This document shows positions 1 to 12,749 of a DNA stretch of 64,000 nucleotides, in pieces (the stretch's first letter is position 1; each line of letters begins with the position of its first letter). The DNA is from Larimichthys crocea. Taxonomy: Eukaryota > Chordata > Actinopteri > Sciaenidae. The notes under the pieces were generated by a model. The model was not told the origin of the DNA and searched no databases. It saw nothing but the letters and a program-made list of their open reading frames with translations. The translations under genes were made by a program, and so were the position numbers. The stretch is taken from NCBI RefSeq assembly GCF_000972845.2, contig NC_040022.1, positions 18,840,713-18,904,712 of the forward strand, in the 5' to 3' direction.

Positions 1-3000
1 AAAGCGATTTCCATGTTTCTTAAAATATTCAATGTTTCTAATTAAAACGGTCCATTATGTATGCTGACAACATACAAAGCTCCCAGAACAATAGCATGGT
101 GGTGAATATAATACCTGTTCCCAAACTGCAGCTTTTGGCTTGCATTAATTTTATGTGAGCAATGAAAGATAAAAGCCTTTTAGTCATGAATGGATTTTTT
201 TATTTTAAACAAATTGATAGATCTTTCATGAAAACATTGTGATCTATAATCATTTTGTTATTTATGTTTATTGCTGCACTTTAAGCACAACTTTATTCAT
301 TATTACAACATAAATATGGTAAGATTAGTGATCTTCTTAGTGTTGCCTGTTGTAAAAGACTTCTTTGTTAGAGCTGATGGTCCTATAAGAGCACAGTGCT
401 CCAAATAGCTCCCTCTTACTGAAAAGACTATCAAAATCTCTTTGGATGTTAGACAAATCACTTCAATGGCTTTCATTTCCATTTATGAAATTACCCTTTT
501 ATCTTAAGTGCTCTGACAAATTTGCTAAAAAAAAAAAAGAACAGTGAAGATGTATTTTCTTTATTTTGTTCTTCTTCCGATGGAACTGTAATTCTTTTCA
601 GAAGATTACTTAGCATGTCTGCTCAAATAATTGTTAAAAATAGCTAATAACAGATGTGAGCATATTGCAGATATTGTAAACTCCAGGGTCAGACAGCCAC
701 ACTCGAGAATAAATTATTTTTTTTACTGTTATAGGCCAGAAAATCTCTTTAAGTCTTTATCTCCAGATCATCATTAGTATCACAGCATTATATATATCCT
801 CAAAAATGGCACTTCAATTTACATTTTTACATTCAAATTTACATTTACATACAAAACATGATATCAGCTTAAGCTGATCAGGATCCACTTGAGTTTAGTG
901 CTAATTAATTAATGCCAGCACGTTAACACGCTAAACTAAGATGGCATATGTTGTAAAATACTTGCATACTTGCTGAACATCAGCATGCTTCACTGGGTGT
1001 ATGTTAGCATGCTTATATTACCATTTAGCTTAAAGCACTGCTGTACAGCCTCTCAAAGCTGCTAGCATGGGTGTAGACTCCTAATATTACTAACTCCCAA
1101 CTGTGTGCGTACATCAATTTCTATAGCTTACAAAATAAACTGTAAAACACTGTAATAAGACACATGGACTGTGGATTTTAATAAATGATATTAACTACAC
1201 GTGAGTGCTCCTAAGCCTTAATTATTCTGTTTATGTCCATCTCAGTTGGTCTGAACTATCAAAAGCAAGGCTGCCGCACAGCATATTGGCCTAATCAAAC
1301 CTATTTAGCAAATCAGAATCATCCAGGCTAATTGCAATGTGACACTGACATGCATGCAATGGTCTGGCTCTTCTCTTCAGAGCGATCACAGACCTTGTCA
1401 TCTGTCCATGAATCAAAACTCAAAACGTTATTTATCCAAAGCTATACTTATTTCATCTATCCTATATACACAAGGTAAGAAAAAAAATTGTAAAAAAACG
1501 AAGACAAAATATTAAAGGTGGAGATGCATGGACAGACAGCAACAATATAATGGTTTGTAAAGGACCGGCAAAGATAAAAATGTAAAGCATCTCCTCAAAA
1601 GTTTTGAAAATATACCCTGCTTTCACTGCCTCAGAATCACAATCATCGGTAATGACTGTGCCAAGATAATGTGATTCCAGGAGATTTATAACAATCAAAC
1701 AGTGGAGCGGCCAGGGGAGATTGAGCCATTTCACAGACCAGGGGATAGACATCACTATTGCCTTAACTGCAGCCCCTATTTCCACTTCTTATTGCAAGAG
1801 AGAATACTGATTTAAGCTATCATATTCAGACAGGTGCTCTTATAGCCATCATCCATTCCCATTAGACTTCAATCACATTCACTGATCCCGGTAGACAAAA
1901 TAGGTCTATTGGGAGGCTACCTTATAGTAAAGATGTATTAAATGTACCTCACTAAAATGTATTCATACAAGAATATTGCTCCTAGTGGTGTATTTTGGTG
2001 CCCACTTTGGCTTTTTGTTCAAGTGCATTGAGAGAGAACAGAAATGTCAGAGACACAGTTGGAATGACTGTATTTCTTTGAAGCTATACACCGCCATACA
2101 TGATAAAATATGCTTACACATGCACATCTGCACCCAGTGGATAAGACATGAAAGCATTTTACACATTGTTTCTGTTGTCTGCTATGGAAATATGCAAGAT
2201 AATGTGGCCCTTTGGGGAGAGATGCAAGACAAACACAAAACAAAGTATCCAGGGGTTTCTGCAGGGTATGAAAAGTGATCAGGACAAACAAAAACAGCAT
2301 TCTCCTGCCTGTGTCTATTCATCTTTCATATCTGCAGAAAATGGTTGGTGTATTCGAATAATACACAACTTCCAGGCACATTGTGATGCAGCAGCTTGCT
2401 GGCATACATACTCACACAATCCTGTTATATATAACACAAAGCGTGGTAAGTGCTTCTAAGGCCTTGAATTTAATAACTAATTTATGCCTGGTGGCCAGTG
2501 TCTCCTTATGTGCGTAGTTCAAAGCAATCCTCTGTCAGGATTGAATGCAATTTGCCTCTTAAGTCTTCATATATCAATGACAAATGTAAGGCTTCATAGA
2601 AAATTAGAGGATTGTTTCTTTTCTTCAGCAGTCCGTTTTCATTCCCCTCTGAACACCAACAGGCTGAATGGAGCCGACAGATTGTTGTTATGTAAATGGA
2701 AGGTGACGAGTGGTGTTTTAATGAGAGCTGCTGCAGGATTGTCAGGATGTGACACTGATTACAGGTGACACAGCAGAGGTGAGACTCTGCTGCCATCTAC
2801 TGGACGCAGACTGAAGCACACTGCTAAAACAGACATTTTGCACAGAGAATAAATGTGATTTTATCAGATTTCTTAAAACTTCAAAGTATTCTGACACTGA
2901 AAGGAGCTTCAGCAGTCTTTTGCATTGGTTAAGAGTAGATCCTAAATGTGGGGTTCCCAAACCTTTTGGCTTCTGTCCAAAACAAAGCAATGCCAGTGAT

Positions 3001-3090
3001 GATTTTAGGCTTAAAAGGTTAAAACTAAATCTACTATTTCACAATAAATATCAGATTATTAGATAAAAGTCTGACAATCATCATCAGATC
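1..3090. other. Intergenic, AT-rich, no gene recognised
   Basis: I see no gene here. The stretch is AT-rich and has only short open frames on both strands, with no family motifs and no chain of splice-compatible exons. There is a short A-run near 528 and no long tandem array. A phrase around 2790-2802 (gccatctactgg) resembles the ends of fish repeats, so some of this DNA is probably decayed mobile-element sequence. A distant regulatory role for the downstream RGS gene cannot be excluded. Confidence 0.6.
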
Positions 3091-3097
3091 ATTGTCA

Positions 3098-3500
3098 GAC
3101 TTTGTCGACTGGTGCAATCTCCACCTCCAGCAAAATGAAGGAGATGGTGATCGACTTCCGGACAAAGATGCATCAGACCAGACTGGGTCTGATGGTGGGA
3201 GCATACATTTGTATGGGGGAGACAGACGGGAAAAGACTTGACAAACTGGTCAAGAGGTCCAGCTCTGTCCTGGACTTCCTCTTAAACACCACAGAGGAAG
3301 TGGGGGAGAAAAGGATGTTAGCAAAGCTGATTTCCATCATGAACAACTCCTCTCACTTCCTGCATGAGACTGTGGAGGCCTTAAACAGCTCCTTCAGCAA
3401 CAGACTGCTACTCCCACCATGTAAGAAGGAGCTCTACCACAGGTCCTTCATTCAAACAGCTGTCAGACTCTTCAACACCAGCATGACTTACATTTATACA
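3098..3500 (+). mobile_element. Decayed LINE 3' ORF fragment (reverse transcriptase C-terminal end)
   Basis: The + strand frame spanning 3102-3542 reads like the end of the reverse-transcriptase protein of fish non-LTR retrotransposons. A segment containing KEMVIDFRTK is followed by GKRLDKLVKRSSSVLDFLL, then EVGEKRMLAKLISIMNN, and it ends with FIQTAVRLFNTS. These pieces normally lie farther apart: about 60-80 residues between DFR and RLDKL, including the usual YKYLG motif, are missing, so there is an internal deletion. There is no upstream endonuclease or polymerase core. I recall this kind of ending from the L2/CR1-like group but cannot assign the family. It is a dead 5'-truncated copy, not a gene. 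Confidence 0.8.
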
Positions 3501-3548
3501 TTTAGACTTATATTATATTATGTACGCATCGTCACTTTGTGACTAATG

Positions 3549-3728
3549 AGTTTTAGTTAATTTCCAGTATGTTATTTCCTCACGGACTTCAATCATCAGA
3601 AATGTGTTTTTGTAGATGAAAATAAACCCACAGTGGTTTTCGTTGGCTGTCGCCAAAAATGCTTTTGTGGCTCAATGCTCACAAAAAAACAGATGTGATA
3701 TCCTCACTGCTTCAGCTTTTGGATAGAT
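3549..3728 (+). repeat. Local duplication, copy 1
   Basis: This stretch, with shared phrases such as gaaaataaaccca and tcctcactgctt, recurs with mismatches and small indels at about 4330-4487, some 780 bp downstream. Sequence after each copy also looks related (about 3975-4030 and 4608-4655, sharing a ctgg-catgag/ctgg-aatgag core). This suggests an old tandem duplication of roughly 0.65-0.8 kb that has diverged, with the microsatellite at 3766-3877 expanded in only one copy. Confidence 0.7.
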
Positions 3729-3764
3729 CCATATATAGATCTTATATATGGATCATGCTTATCG

Positions 3765-3877
<113 letters not shown>

Positions 3878-4329
3878 ACATATTGGTTTGTCAGTTGTCT
3901 TCAGGGTGAACACAAGAGTGAGCAGTGAGACCACAGAGTGATTTGTATTACTTGGCTCTTTGTCAGAGTATCTCTAATACCCAGGGACCGTGTCTGGCAT
4001 GAGAAGCAATGTGACATCTCATGGGGGGTACAGACAGGGAGAAGCACGTGTTTGACGTTTACCGTCTTCAAAACCTTGAAGTCATTTAAGATATTGTCAA
4101 AGTAACCAGGTCTCGTGTTTGCCAGCCCAGCCAGTCTTTGATGCTTTAGACCAAAAGATTACAAAAAAGGTCAACTTTTACTTTTATGTTTTGATGAGTG
4201 AGTTGCTGAGGATGGAGGTTTGTTTGTACCAGGGTAGCATTTGGAGAAATATGGCCAACCTGCCTTATCTCACTGAGTAGTTTAAGGACAGCCATCTTTT
4301 TGTTGCATCATCACGTTGTGAGTATCAGG

Positions 4330-4487
4330 TGCATGTTTTAGGCCATTTCCAGTAGTTATTTCCTCAAGGTCAATCTTCAGAAATGTATTTTTGTAGACGA
4401 AAATAAACCCACTGTGGTTTCAGTCGGCACGTGGCCAAGAATGCTTAAAAACCGGATGTGATTTCCTCACTGCTTAATCTTTTGGAT
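4330..4487 (+). repeat. Local duplication, copy 2
   Basis: Diverged partner of 3549-3728 in the same orientation. Both copies run from a 'gttttag..atttccagta' start to a 'cttttggatagat' end. The second lacks the long GATA array that follows the first. Confidence 0.7.
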
Positions 4488-4659
4488 AGATTGATACATA
4501 GAAATTATCACCACCCCCGTGACAAATGTTGTATCTCATCAAGTGATCCATGGTATCACTCCCATGGGAAGCACTACATTCCCACACATGACTCTGTGGC
4601 TTGCAGTGAGACACCAGGGGATCCACTGTGCCTGGAATGAGGCAACATGGGAAGTTTGT

Positions 4660-5640
4660 TGACCAGCGCTGTCACATTCACTCTTAGTTAAATGATGGCA
4701 AAACTGTCAGCCTTTAAAAGCTTTATAACATAAAATACTAAATTTATAATTACCATAAAAGCCACAATGTAGAAAAAAAGAATACTCCTGTCACATCATT
4801 GACGTTTCAAGTTCAAATTCAGAACAACATTAACCATTTAATGGAGAGGGGTGTCCATTTACAGTAAAATTGCACACATCTACACGTGTCTCCTTTTAAG
4901 TGACATAATAAAATGATAAACATGAAATTATCAAATAAAAAACTATGGTCATATAAATGTAACACATCCATGTTTTGATGAAACAGCTCCACGGTTTTAT
5001 TTGATGTGATAGATCCTCTTTTTCTGGTTTTTAGGCATCACCACCTTGAATTCAAACACAACACCACAACAAGTATTTGATATTCACTCAACAGTGAACT
5101 CAGTGCTAAGGATGTCATGTATTTATTTGTCTGTTGCTGAACTATAGTAACTTTTAGTCTAACACGGTTTGATAATCAATAAATTATGCACATCACGAAT
5201 GTTAATACTTCAAAACTTAGCATTCCCATATGTTATATTGTACTGCAGTTTACTACTTCTTTGCATTCTGCTAATCAGTAGTTATTTTTTTCATTTTATT
5301 ATTATATTTCATTTTATTCTTGGTATCATCTTTTTTATTATTAGAGTGTAACATCCAAAGGTGTCACATCGTCCTCTTCTCTCTTCAGATGTGCTGTTGA
5401 GATAGGGCCAGGACTGACTGAACTGGTCAATGCTCACAGCTGTCATTGTTCTAAAATTAGTTATATCAGCAGAATCACCTTTGATTCACCTGACTGTATT
5501 TTGAAATGTCAAAAAAAATCTGATTTATAAACAATGGTGATACATTAAATCATATTGACAACAGTTAAAAAATGTATTCTATGGCCATTATGTTTTGTTT
5601 TTCTTTTGTTCTTGTATTATATTTACTATAAATGGTCTGT
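4660..5640. other. Intergenic, no gene recognised
   Basis: AT-rich DNA. The longest frame, at 5169-5351, is a hydrophobic peptide caused by T-rich DNA and has no recognisable domain. I see nothing I can support as a feature here. Confidence 0.5.
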
Positions 5641-5644
5641 ACTG

Positions 5645-5870
5645 TGGCAGCAGTAGCTCAGTCCATGGGAAGTGGCTTGGGAGGATGACCAGTATGGACC
5701 ACATTATGGGTGTGAACTGATCACTGGAGATGTGCCAGTTCACTGTTGAGTTGCTATCACTCCACCATCTCTATACATTTGCATGTCTATAAGCCCTTTG
5801 TGTGTGTGTGTGTGTGGTTGTATTGCGTGCCTATCAAAAAAGAAATCCCCTATTAAGGGGTTAATAAAGT
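5645..5870 (+). mobile_element. tRNA-derived SINE (plus orientation)
   Basis: The sequence starts with a tRNA-like head (ggcagcagtagctcagtcc) containing an A-box-like TAGCTCAGT. The region where a B box should lie is eroded. A non-tRNA body follows with 'gatcactggagatgtgccagt', and the tail ends in 'ggttaataaagttc' after a short TG run. This layout matches a SINE family I recall from many spiny-rayed fishes. A second copy lies at 12590-12745 on the minus strand. It is a retroposed element, not a working tRNA gene. Confidence 0.75.
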
Positions 5871-5879
5871 TCAAACTAT

Positions 5880-7266
5880 TCTTCTACTGAACTTGAATGA
5901 ATGATTGAATGGTGGGGGGGTATTTGGGTATTTGCATGATGGTGTTTCTGAAATCTGATTATTTAGAAAAAACACCACACAGGCCACGTCAGAGAGATTT
6001 TTCTGCTGCTAACTTCCTGAAAGGAAATCACCTGAATGCCCCCAACCCCTACGCACCCTGGGGATTTCAGTCAACCTCACACACACATATGTTCAGTCAG
6101 CATACTGTACTGTATCTGTCGTTAATATAACATTAGAGAATAGTTGCACGCATCTTTTACAGAGCAACTTCCTGTAACTTTGATCTGCATTTAATTGATT
6201 AAATAATTTCTGGTCAATGAAAAATTTTTTCTAAGAAAGTTTGCCCGTGAGTCTCTGCAGCTTTAAACAGTCGACTGTGTCAGACTGAGTCTCTTAAAGG
6301 AAGCAGAGTGCCGGTTGCTATGTGGGTGGATGTTTTATGCTGGCATACAACAGCCTTGAGCGGATTTTAAAGCATTTGAAGTGATTGTTGCACTGTATGT
6401 TCTGTGGCATCCTACACTTTCAACCAAAGATGGAGTACTGTGAAACCAGCATTATACTCACTTACTAAGCTACCTTTTTTACCACCTCCACCTCCAGCGA
6501 GAAACACTTTGTCTTGCTTCAAGGATTTGGAGGGTTATTTCTACGAGCGCAGCAGTGAAAGGAGTATTTAAACCTCTCAACACAAGTGGGAGGATTTCAA
6601 AGGCAATCCAAAATGATAGAGGAGAATCTGGTGCATTTTTTCATTTTAATTACATTCGTAAGGGTATGTAAATTGAGAATTTATGATAATTAAAGGAGCA
6701 TTAAGTAATCCATGACCTTTATAAATCTTTGTAACTGTCTCATCCTCCACAAGCCCTTGGCACAGCCCCCTCTGCTCCTGTGGTCTACATTTTCTCAGTG
6801 AAGATGAGTAGAGATGTAATGGTAAGGTCGAGTTGAGTCCCGGAAAGGTTACACTGTGATATCAGCACTGCTTTGTCAATGATTTTATGGCTTCAAGACA
6901 GAGTAGGTGAACAAGTGGAGACTAACTGTTTTCAAATTCAGATTTTTGAGCACTTTTCCGTCATCCATAACTGTGTACGAACAAGACAGAGAGCTTTGAC
7001 ATCAAGGCCTGGGAAATTCATCAGTGAGTCATTACAGACGCACTCAGTGAGAACTCATTTTTTGCTGAGAGGCAATAAAAAATTACTCACTCACTAAATT
7101 CATTACATTTTAAATAAACTTTTGAAAGACCTGAAGGTAGGTAATTTATTTGCAATCATTAAATGTTCAAAGACTGAGGTTATTTTCCTTTTGATAAATT
7201 ATGTTGAAATCAGTCTACCACCATTAGCATCACCTCTGCTTCATACATTAGCTTGTTTTGCACCTT
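5880..7266. other. Intergenic, no gene recognised
   Basis: No exon chain or protein family is visible. The open frames at 5909-6130 and 6873-7097 are short, start with no supporting context and match nothing I know. Confidence 0.5.
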
Positions 7267-7690
7267 AAAGGTCCAGTGTGTAAGATTTAGGGAGATCCAT
7301 CCATCCATCCATTATAACCACTGTAGCCGCTTATCCTCATTAGATAGTTAGATCATGGTGGGGCTGGAGCCTATCCCAGCTGACTTTAGGTGAGAGGCAG
7401 GGTACACCCCGGGAAAAGTTACTAGCCTATCACAGGATTTAGGGAGATCTATTGTCAGAAATTGGATATAATATTCATTAGTACGTTTTCACTCACCAGA
7501 AAATAAGAATTGTTATATTTTTGTTACCTCATAATAAGCCTTTTATATCTACACAAAGTGGAGTCCACCATGTTGAACCACCATGTTTCTACAGTAGTCA
7601 AGAACTGACAAACCAAACACTGGCTCTAAATCTCATTTTTGGGATGTTTTTTCGGCCACCATAGTTTCTCCTACATGCTTGGAAGCTGAG
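7267..7690 (+). repeat. Dispersed fish repeat (family A), interrupted by a nested insertion
   Basis: The element begins 'aaaggtccagtgtgtaagat', a phrase I recall as the start of a common fish repeat; a second start occurs at about 52029-52150. Its sequence is broken at 7298-7435 by an unrelated retroposed segment and resumes afterwards with 'tattgtcagaaattggata'. The downstream end near 7690 is approximate. The class (possibly a non-autonomous DNA transposon) is not established here. Confidence 0.65.
7298..7435. mobile_element. Short LINE-tail insertion flanked by a 14-bp target-site duplication
   Basis: This 138-bp segment has (ATCC)n at its left edge and the phrase 'gctggagcctatcccagctg', typical of the 3' end of a very common fish LINE (RTE/Expander-like from memory). 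It is bounded by exact 14-bp copies of gatttagggagatc at 7284-7297 and 7436-7449. The flanks join cleanly into one repeat of family A when the insert is set aside. The ATCC tail at the left suggests that the element's 3' end faces left, that is, minus orientation. Confidence 0.8.
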
Positions 7691-7699
7691 AGATAATGG

Positions 7700-9600
7700 A
7701 CTGAAAACTTTGAGAGAGGTTGTTTATTTTCGATTGATTTGGATAGATGTGTATTTAGTGTTTAGTGTGTTTGTTTATTAGTAATGGAAAGCAATTACTC
7801 AGAAATATTGAAAGCTTTCTAAAGAAAAGTTTTAATGTCATTTAAGGGTTCCATTTGAGACTGGAGATGACTTTCTTTGAGTATAATATACTGGTGGTTG
7901 CGATGGTTGTCTGTCCTCACTCTGAACTCTGAAATTCGTTTTTTATTTCCCCACTGTGCCTCCATTAGATCATATAACATATGATGCAACACCATGACAT
8001 AAAAAATGGAAAAGTTGGAGAGGCAACAACAAAGCATTTCCAGGAATATACTGTATGCTGGTCGGTGCGCATGAAGGGTCTCTGGATCTTCGGCTCTCTG
8101 ATATCTGACAAGATGAGTCTGAATCTGGTATATTTCATATCATATCTGACAAGATGAGTCTGAATGATCTTCTGAAATAAAAATGTATGTCTCTTAAAAA
8201 AATGTTGTTTTCAAAGTTGACAATGTTGATTGTTTGTAATACGAGTCTAATAAAAAGACATGAACCCTGTTTAACCTTTTCTTTCCTAAAGCTTCATTTG
8301 TGTCAGAACACACAGCTACAACGCACTGGAAAATACCGCCAGCAACGTTTTGATTCATGTCACTTAATATATTTCATATTTAATATTCATATTTTGAAGG
8401 ACAATTCTATTCAAAATCTTTTCAAAATGTTTTCACAGAGTTAAAGCCTCCTCCTATTCACCATATGGGTTGATGAGCTCCGCTAGTGTTACAATACACT
8501 GTAAAAATGTGGCAGCCTTTATGTGCCTGCTTCCTTTATTGCTTTGCTTGTGCCTTTGACAATACTGATTACAGTCACTAGATCCACTGAGGTCTCTTGG
8601 AAACCCAAAGATCAGCCAGGCAGACAGCACAATGCGACGACTTCAACTTTAATCTGCTGCCAGTTCAGGAAGGAGTGTCTAAAGGTCAGATTTTATTACC
8701 TTTGCTGTCTCCACAGCTCAAATTCATTCGATATTCCACAGCCAAATACTGATAATCTCTATTTACTTTCTTTGTTTTGTACAAAGCACCTTATGGAGAT
8801 ACATTTGTATCTGTATCTGTATCTCTAATGCACCAGCTTGTTGTTGTCCAGCTCTGTGCTGCGTACCAATGAGAAAGATCTTGCGCCTCTCGAGCTCTTG
8901 TCTCTGCTACCAGCAACACTCAAAGCCTAGCTTTCATCCCACACATTAATTCTCTGTGAACATCTTCTGGACTCCCTGAAGGCCTGAAGGAAGATGTTGT
9001 AGATGCAGTCTGACTGAGGAGCTCCAATGTGCACAGGTTGCCCAACTGCTAGTCCCACTTATGGTCATTTCCAGTGAGAAGTGAGCCATTTCCTGTACAA
9101 TGCATGCAGTTATCATTTGTGAGGCAAAGTCAGTACGTCAAAATTATGGGTCCCATCAGTATTACAGGCTGAAGGATTATAAATCAATCAATCTATGCAT
9201 ACCACAAATGTGCAGTTTATTATTTATTTAATTCAATGTTAAAACTTTCCTCATCAGTAAGGAAGGTAACTTGGTCAAAAATGATTATGTTGCAGATTTA
9301 CCTTCAAATTTAATGTTCAGCCATCAACATGTTAGTATTGTAATAGTGAGCATGTTAGCCTGCCTTCGATGTTAGTGATTTGGCATTAAACTCTAGTGTT
9401 AGCTAACAAATTAGCTATGTAATATCAATAGACAACCTAAAATAATTTACTACATTGCAAGCATTCTTAACTCAAACTTATTTAAGCATGCATGACACAA
9501 GAATCTGTGGAGAGCACCTCAGATGTTGTGTTCAGGGCAAGAGCAACCTCCTGTGTAATACATTGGGATTGCGTGCATCCCAATGCTAAATGCAAACAGT
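7700..9600. other. Intergenic, no gene recognised
   Basis: Apart from the short direct repeat at 8101-8165, nothing recognisable is seen. The open frames here (for example 8187-8444 and 8523-8828) have no domain features and are treated as chance. Confidence 0.5.
8101..8165 (+). repeat. Short direct repeat, 24 bp twice
   Basis: Exact copies of a 24-bp sequence beginning atatctgacaagatgag lie at 8101-8124 and 8142-8165, 41 bp apart start to start. This is a small local duplication with no evident function. Confidence 0.85.
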
Positions 9601-9604
9601 GCAT

Positions 9605-9770
9605 CAAATTCTAATAAGGCTTAAAGTTACATATAATTAAGAGCGTGTCCACTTTGATTGACAGGTGGGTGCTGATACAGCCTGATTTTAGCAACCAGGC
9701 TTCATTCAGCCCGCCTCAGCACCACATCTTTGTCCGTTTCTGGTTTAGCTGGCAGAGGCAGAACTGCTAA
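9605..9770 (+). repeat. Dispersed repeat family B, 3' half
   Basis: The phrases 'ataaggcttaaagttacata', 'tttgattgacaggtgggt' and 'cattcagcccgcctcag' match the right-hand part of the family B copies at about 21975-22325 and 25920-26290. The left-hand part of the family is absent, so this copy is truncated. There are no coding features. Confidence 0.7.
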
Positions 9771-9789
9771 GACGGCGATGTAACAGTAC

Positions 9790-12580
9790 ATTATCACGTT
9801 AAATCACACCCTTGAATTGATGCTTATTTGATTGGTTTGAAAGGGATGGAGACATTTGATACAGATATTTCCCTTTTGAAAAACTGAGCTGCAGCAGCGC
9901 ATTGTGTCTTGATAACCCTAGATTTGCCAACTCTTGCACATGAACACTTGAATCAGCATAGTAGTGCTTTACTAATTCAAAGTTTGACAAATCTTTCAGG
10001 AAGTCAGGTGATAGAGTTTGAAGAGTAACTAAGTCCACTAATGTTGGACCAAAAGTCAATGAAATATTTTATATTTTTAGATTTAGTTGATTTATTATTT
10101 CCAGTTCACAGTCTATGCAACAAAACTAAAATGTTATGTTAAAATAATCAATCATTGTTGATAAATGGTGTGTGAGTCTCTTGTGTGACTTATTTAAAAA
10201 TAAAACTGTGTGTGATTCCATACGAGACATTCACCTTTTGCGTGGCTGTGGGCTCTTAGTCTTGTTCTAATGATCCACGTTCACAGTTCATTTCTGAGAA
10301 GAGCTCAGCGAAGATTTCCCCACTTCACTGTTGCCATGCAGGCAGGTGCTTGCCCAGATACTTTCAACATGCCTGTCCCAGAATATTCTTCACCTTTCCT
10401 CCAAAAAGCCTCAGTGCTTAAAAGCAGACAAACATTTACTCACTTTGTTGTAATGGAAAGAGAGAAAAGCCACATGCTGCAGGTTGACACTGACATGAGG
10501 ATGTTATCGACATATGCTGTTGTCATATTATATTTTAGTGACTTACTTGTGCGCACTTTTAAAGTAAAGAATCTTATTGCAATATTTATGCATTAAACAA
10601 TGATTTTTCCTCATTGTAAATCTTTTTGATGAACTACTTAATTGTTGTTATAATAAAGTATATATACTTCTTTGATTTGTTAATAATTCATAGGCTTCAT
10701 CATTTTTAAAGGTTTAAACTTGTTTTGAGTCTTATTTGTTGCCATCATTTGTTCCTTTAAAATGAACATTGTGATATGCTGCCAAGCTTGTGGACTTGTG
10801 TGACTAAACTGAATAAATTATATCATATAAATTGAAAAGACACCAGTGCCCTCATCACACTGATGTGACATTTCTGTCTTGTTTACTGGAACCTCATTAA
10901 CCTTCTGTTCTCCCTCACTAAATTGTCTTACAAGGCAGCCATATTACAGAATAAGAGATGGCACATGAGTGGTGTATAGTGTCCCTGATTATTTCCCATA
11001 AAATAGATTCTTCCCTGCCTGCTGCTGGATTTCTGGCAATGTACCCAATTAGCCGTGTGTCTACCAACGTCCTGCTGGTGCATCGCTGGCCTTGCTGCGG
11101 GCATATTTGTGTCTGTGTTAGCAGGTGCAAACTTATTAGCCTCCTGCAGAGTATTCTTTGAAAATATGAAACCTTTTTTCTGGCTCTGTAATTATACTAA
11201 GAAGCTCTAAATGTCTTATCAAATGTGTTCACAGTATGATGAAAAAATAATAATAATAAGGCGTGTGTGTCATCATGAATCAAGATGCAGTTATAATGGA
11301 GCTAAGTTACCATGTTTGGCTTAAGTATGGATCTGTCAACATGCTATGGTTTTCTTTCTCTAGATTACAAGAGCAAACTTGTGCAGATTGATACCAGATG
11401 GGTGAAAAACAACTCATGCATGCATGTAAAAAAAAAGCCAGTGTATCAGGATTAAAAATACATTGAGCTTTAGCTGGCACGGGTACAGAAAGGTACTGAG
11501 ACAGATGGGTGTATCCAGAAGCACTGGATGGACTGGATCTTCTATTTCATGTGCAGTCATTGATATTCCACTGAAGCTCAGGCTAGTTAACATTGATTTA
11601 TCATCCTTGTTGCTGCATCTCCAGATGTTCGATGGCCAGTTGACATTTGATAATACATAGATAGGATCGTGTGCACCGCGGGTGGCCATTGGCAGAGCTT
11701 CTTAGTTGGGATGCATCAGGTAAGCCTCCACCTGCTCTGTCAGATAGGTAGCTGAGTGAATATGCAGATCACAGCTTCTCTGTCCACTGCCAGATGGTGC
11801 ACACTTGAACTGTGTCTGCAGCCTGAGTACAGCACAGTGCTAAAAAGATGCTGTCCAAAGCAAGAGAGGATCAAATAAATGACCTATGTTTATGCTGTTC
11901 TTTGTTTCTGCCTACTGCTAAAAAAAATAACTCTGTGAGCTTCAGAAGAGGAGGAAGAGTGGTGGAGGAACAGCAAACAGCTTTTTTCTGGAACTCTTCC
12001 AAAGAAAGGCCTGGCTCACATCAGCTGGGAAATGGACGCTATCTGGGAATTCCACTCCGTTGTGTACTTCCCGTTTTTTTTTAAAGACCCTTCCAGAAAC
12101 CAGAGAGAGCAAAGCAGGAAGTGGAGTCATCCCCAGGGCGTCAAGATGATTTTTACAACACAGATTTATCTTTAAAGTGAACAAAGAGTCAGCCAACATT
12201 AATCAACTTAGAGAAAGTTAAGTTTACAAGTATAGATGATTAACACAGCCATTTGCGAACATTCTTGATTTAATAAGGTTTTTGTTCTGAAACTCACTGA
12301 ATCGAGATAGAGTTGGCATGTTTGTGCTGGATGAAGTAAATAAGAAACTCCTTATTGATGGAAATACATTTGCTCTTTCTGAAAGCGCAGAATTCAGTAA
12401 ACATAGTCCACTTAGTCTGAACCTTCAAAACCTTTCATTCTGTTTCTGGGGTTTCTGGGGCCCAAATTAAAATGTTTTTTTGTTTTTTTTAAGAAAAATA
12501 AATAATTTTTCACTCAGCTTTTACTCACATAGGCTTGAAATATAACCACTCTCACAGACTTGCAGATGTTGAGAGATGAT
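9790..12580. other. Intergenic, no gene recognised
   Basis: No exon chain is visible. The longest frame (10270-10596, 108 aa) has no recognisable domain, no splice context and no poly(A) signal in a sensible position. I treat it as chance. Confidence 0.5.
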
Positions 12581-12589
12581 GGAGTAATG

Positions 12590-12745
12590 GGCACCCACTT
12601 AGCAGCACCCTGGGAACAGTTAAGGGTACGTAACCTCTGCAGCCATCAGTTCATGCTCCATACTATGGTGCATGCTGTGGTCCATGATGGACCTGAACCG
12701 GCTTTAACCAGTTCCTAAGCCAAGACTGAGCTACTGCCGCCCCAA
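12590..12745 (-). mobile_element. tRNA-derived SINE (minus orientation)
   Basis: Read on the minus strand from 12745, the element begins ggggcggcagtagctcag. It has an A box, and about 45 bp in, a good B-box-like GGTTCAGGTCC. A body related to that of the SINE at 5645-5870 follows (actgatggctgcagaggt here; actgatcactggagatgt there). It lacks the usual end, so it is 3' truncated or decayed. Confidence 0.75.
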
Positions 12746-12749
12746 GCAA

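Noticed and set aside
1462..1785. 107-aa minus-strand frame, hydrophobic at the C-terminus
   Set aside because: No recognisable domain, no promoter or poly(A) support, and the hydrophobicity comes from A/T-rich codons.
5645..5720. Possible tRNA gene (A-box-like TAGCTCAGT)
   Set aside because: There is no clean B box, no cloverleaf can be completed, and a SINE body follows; it is a retroposed SINE.
10270..10596. 108-aa plus-strand frame
   Set aside because: No family resemblance and no exon or promoter context; length is within chance expectation for 64 kb.
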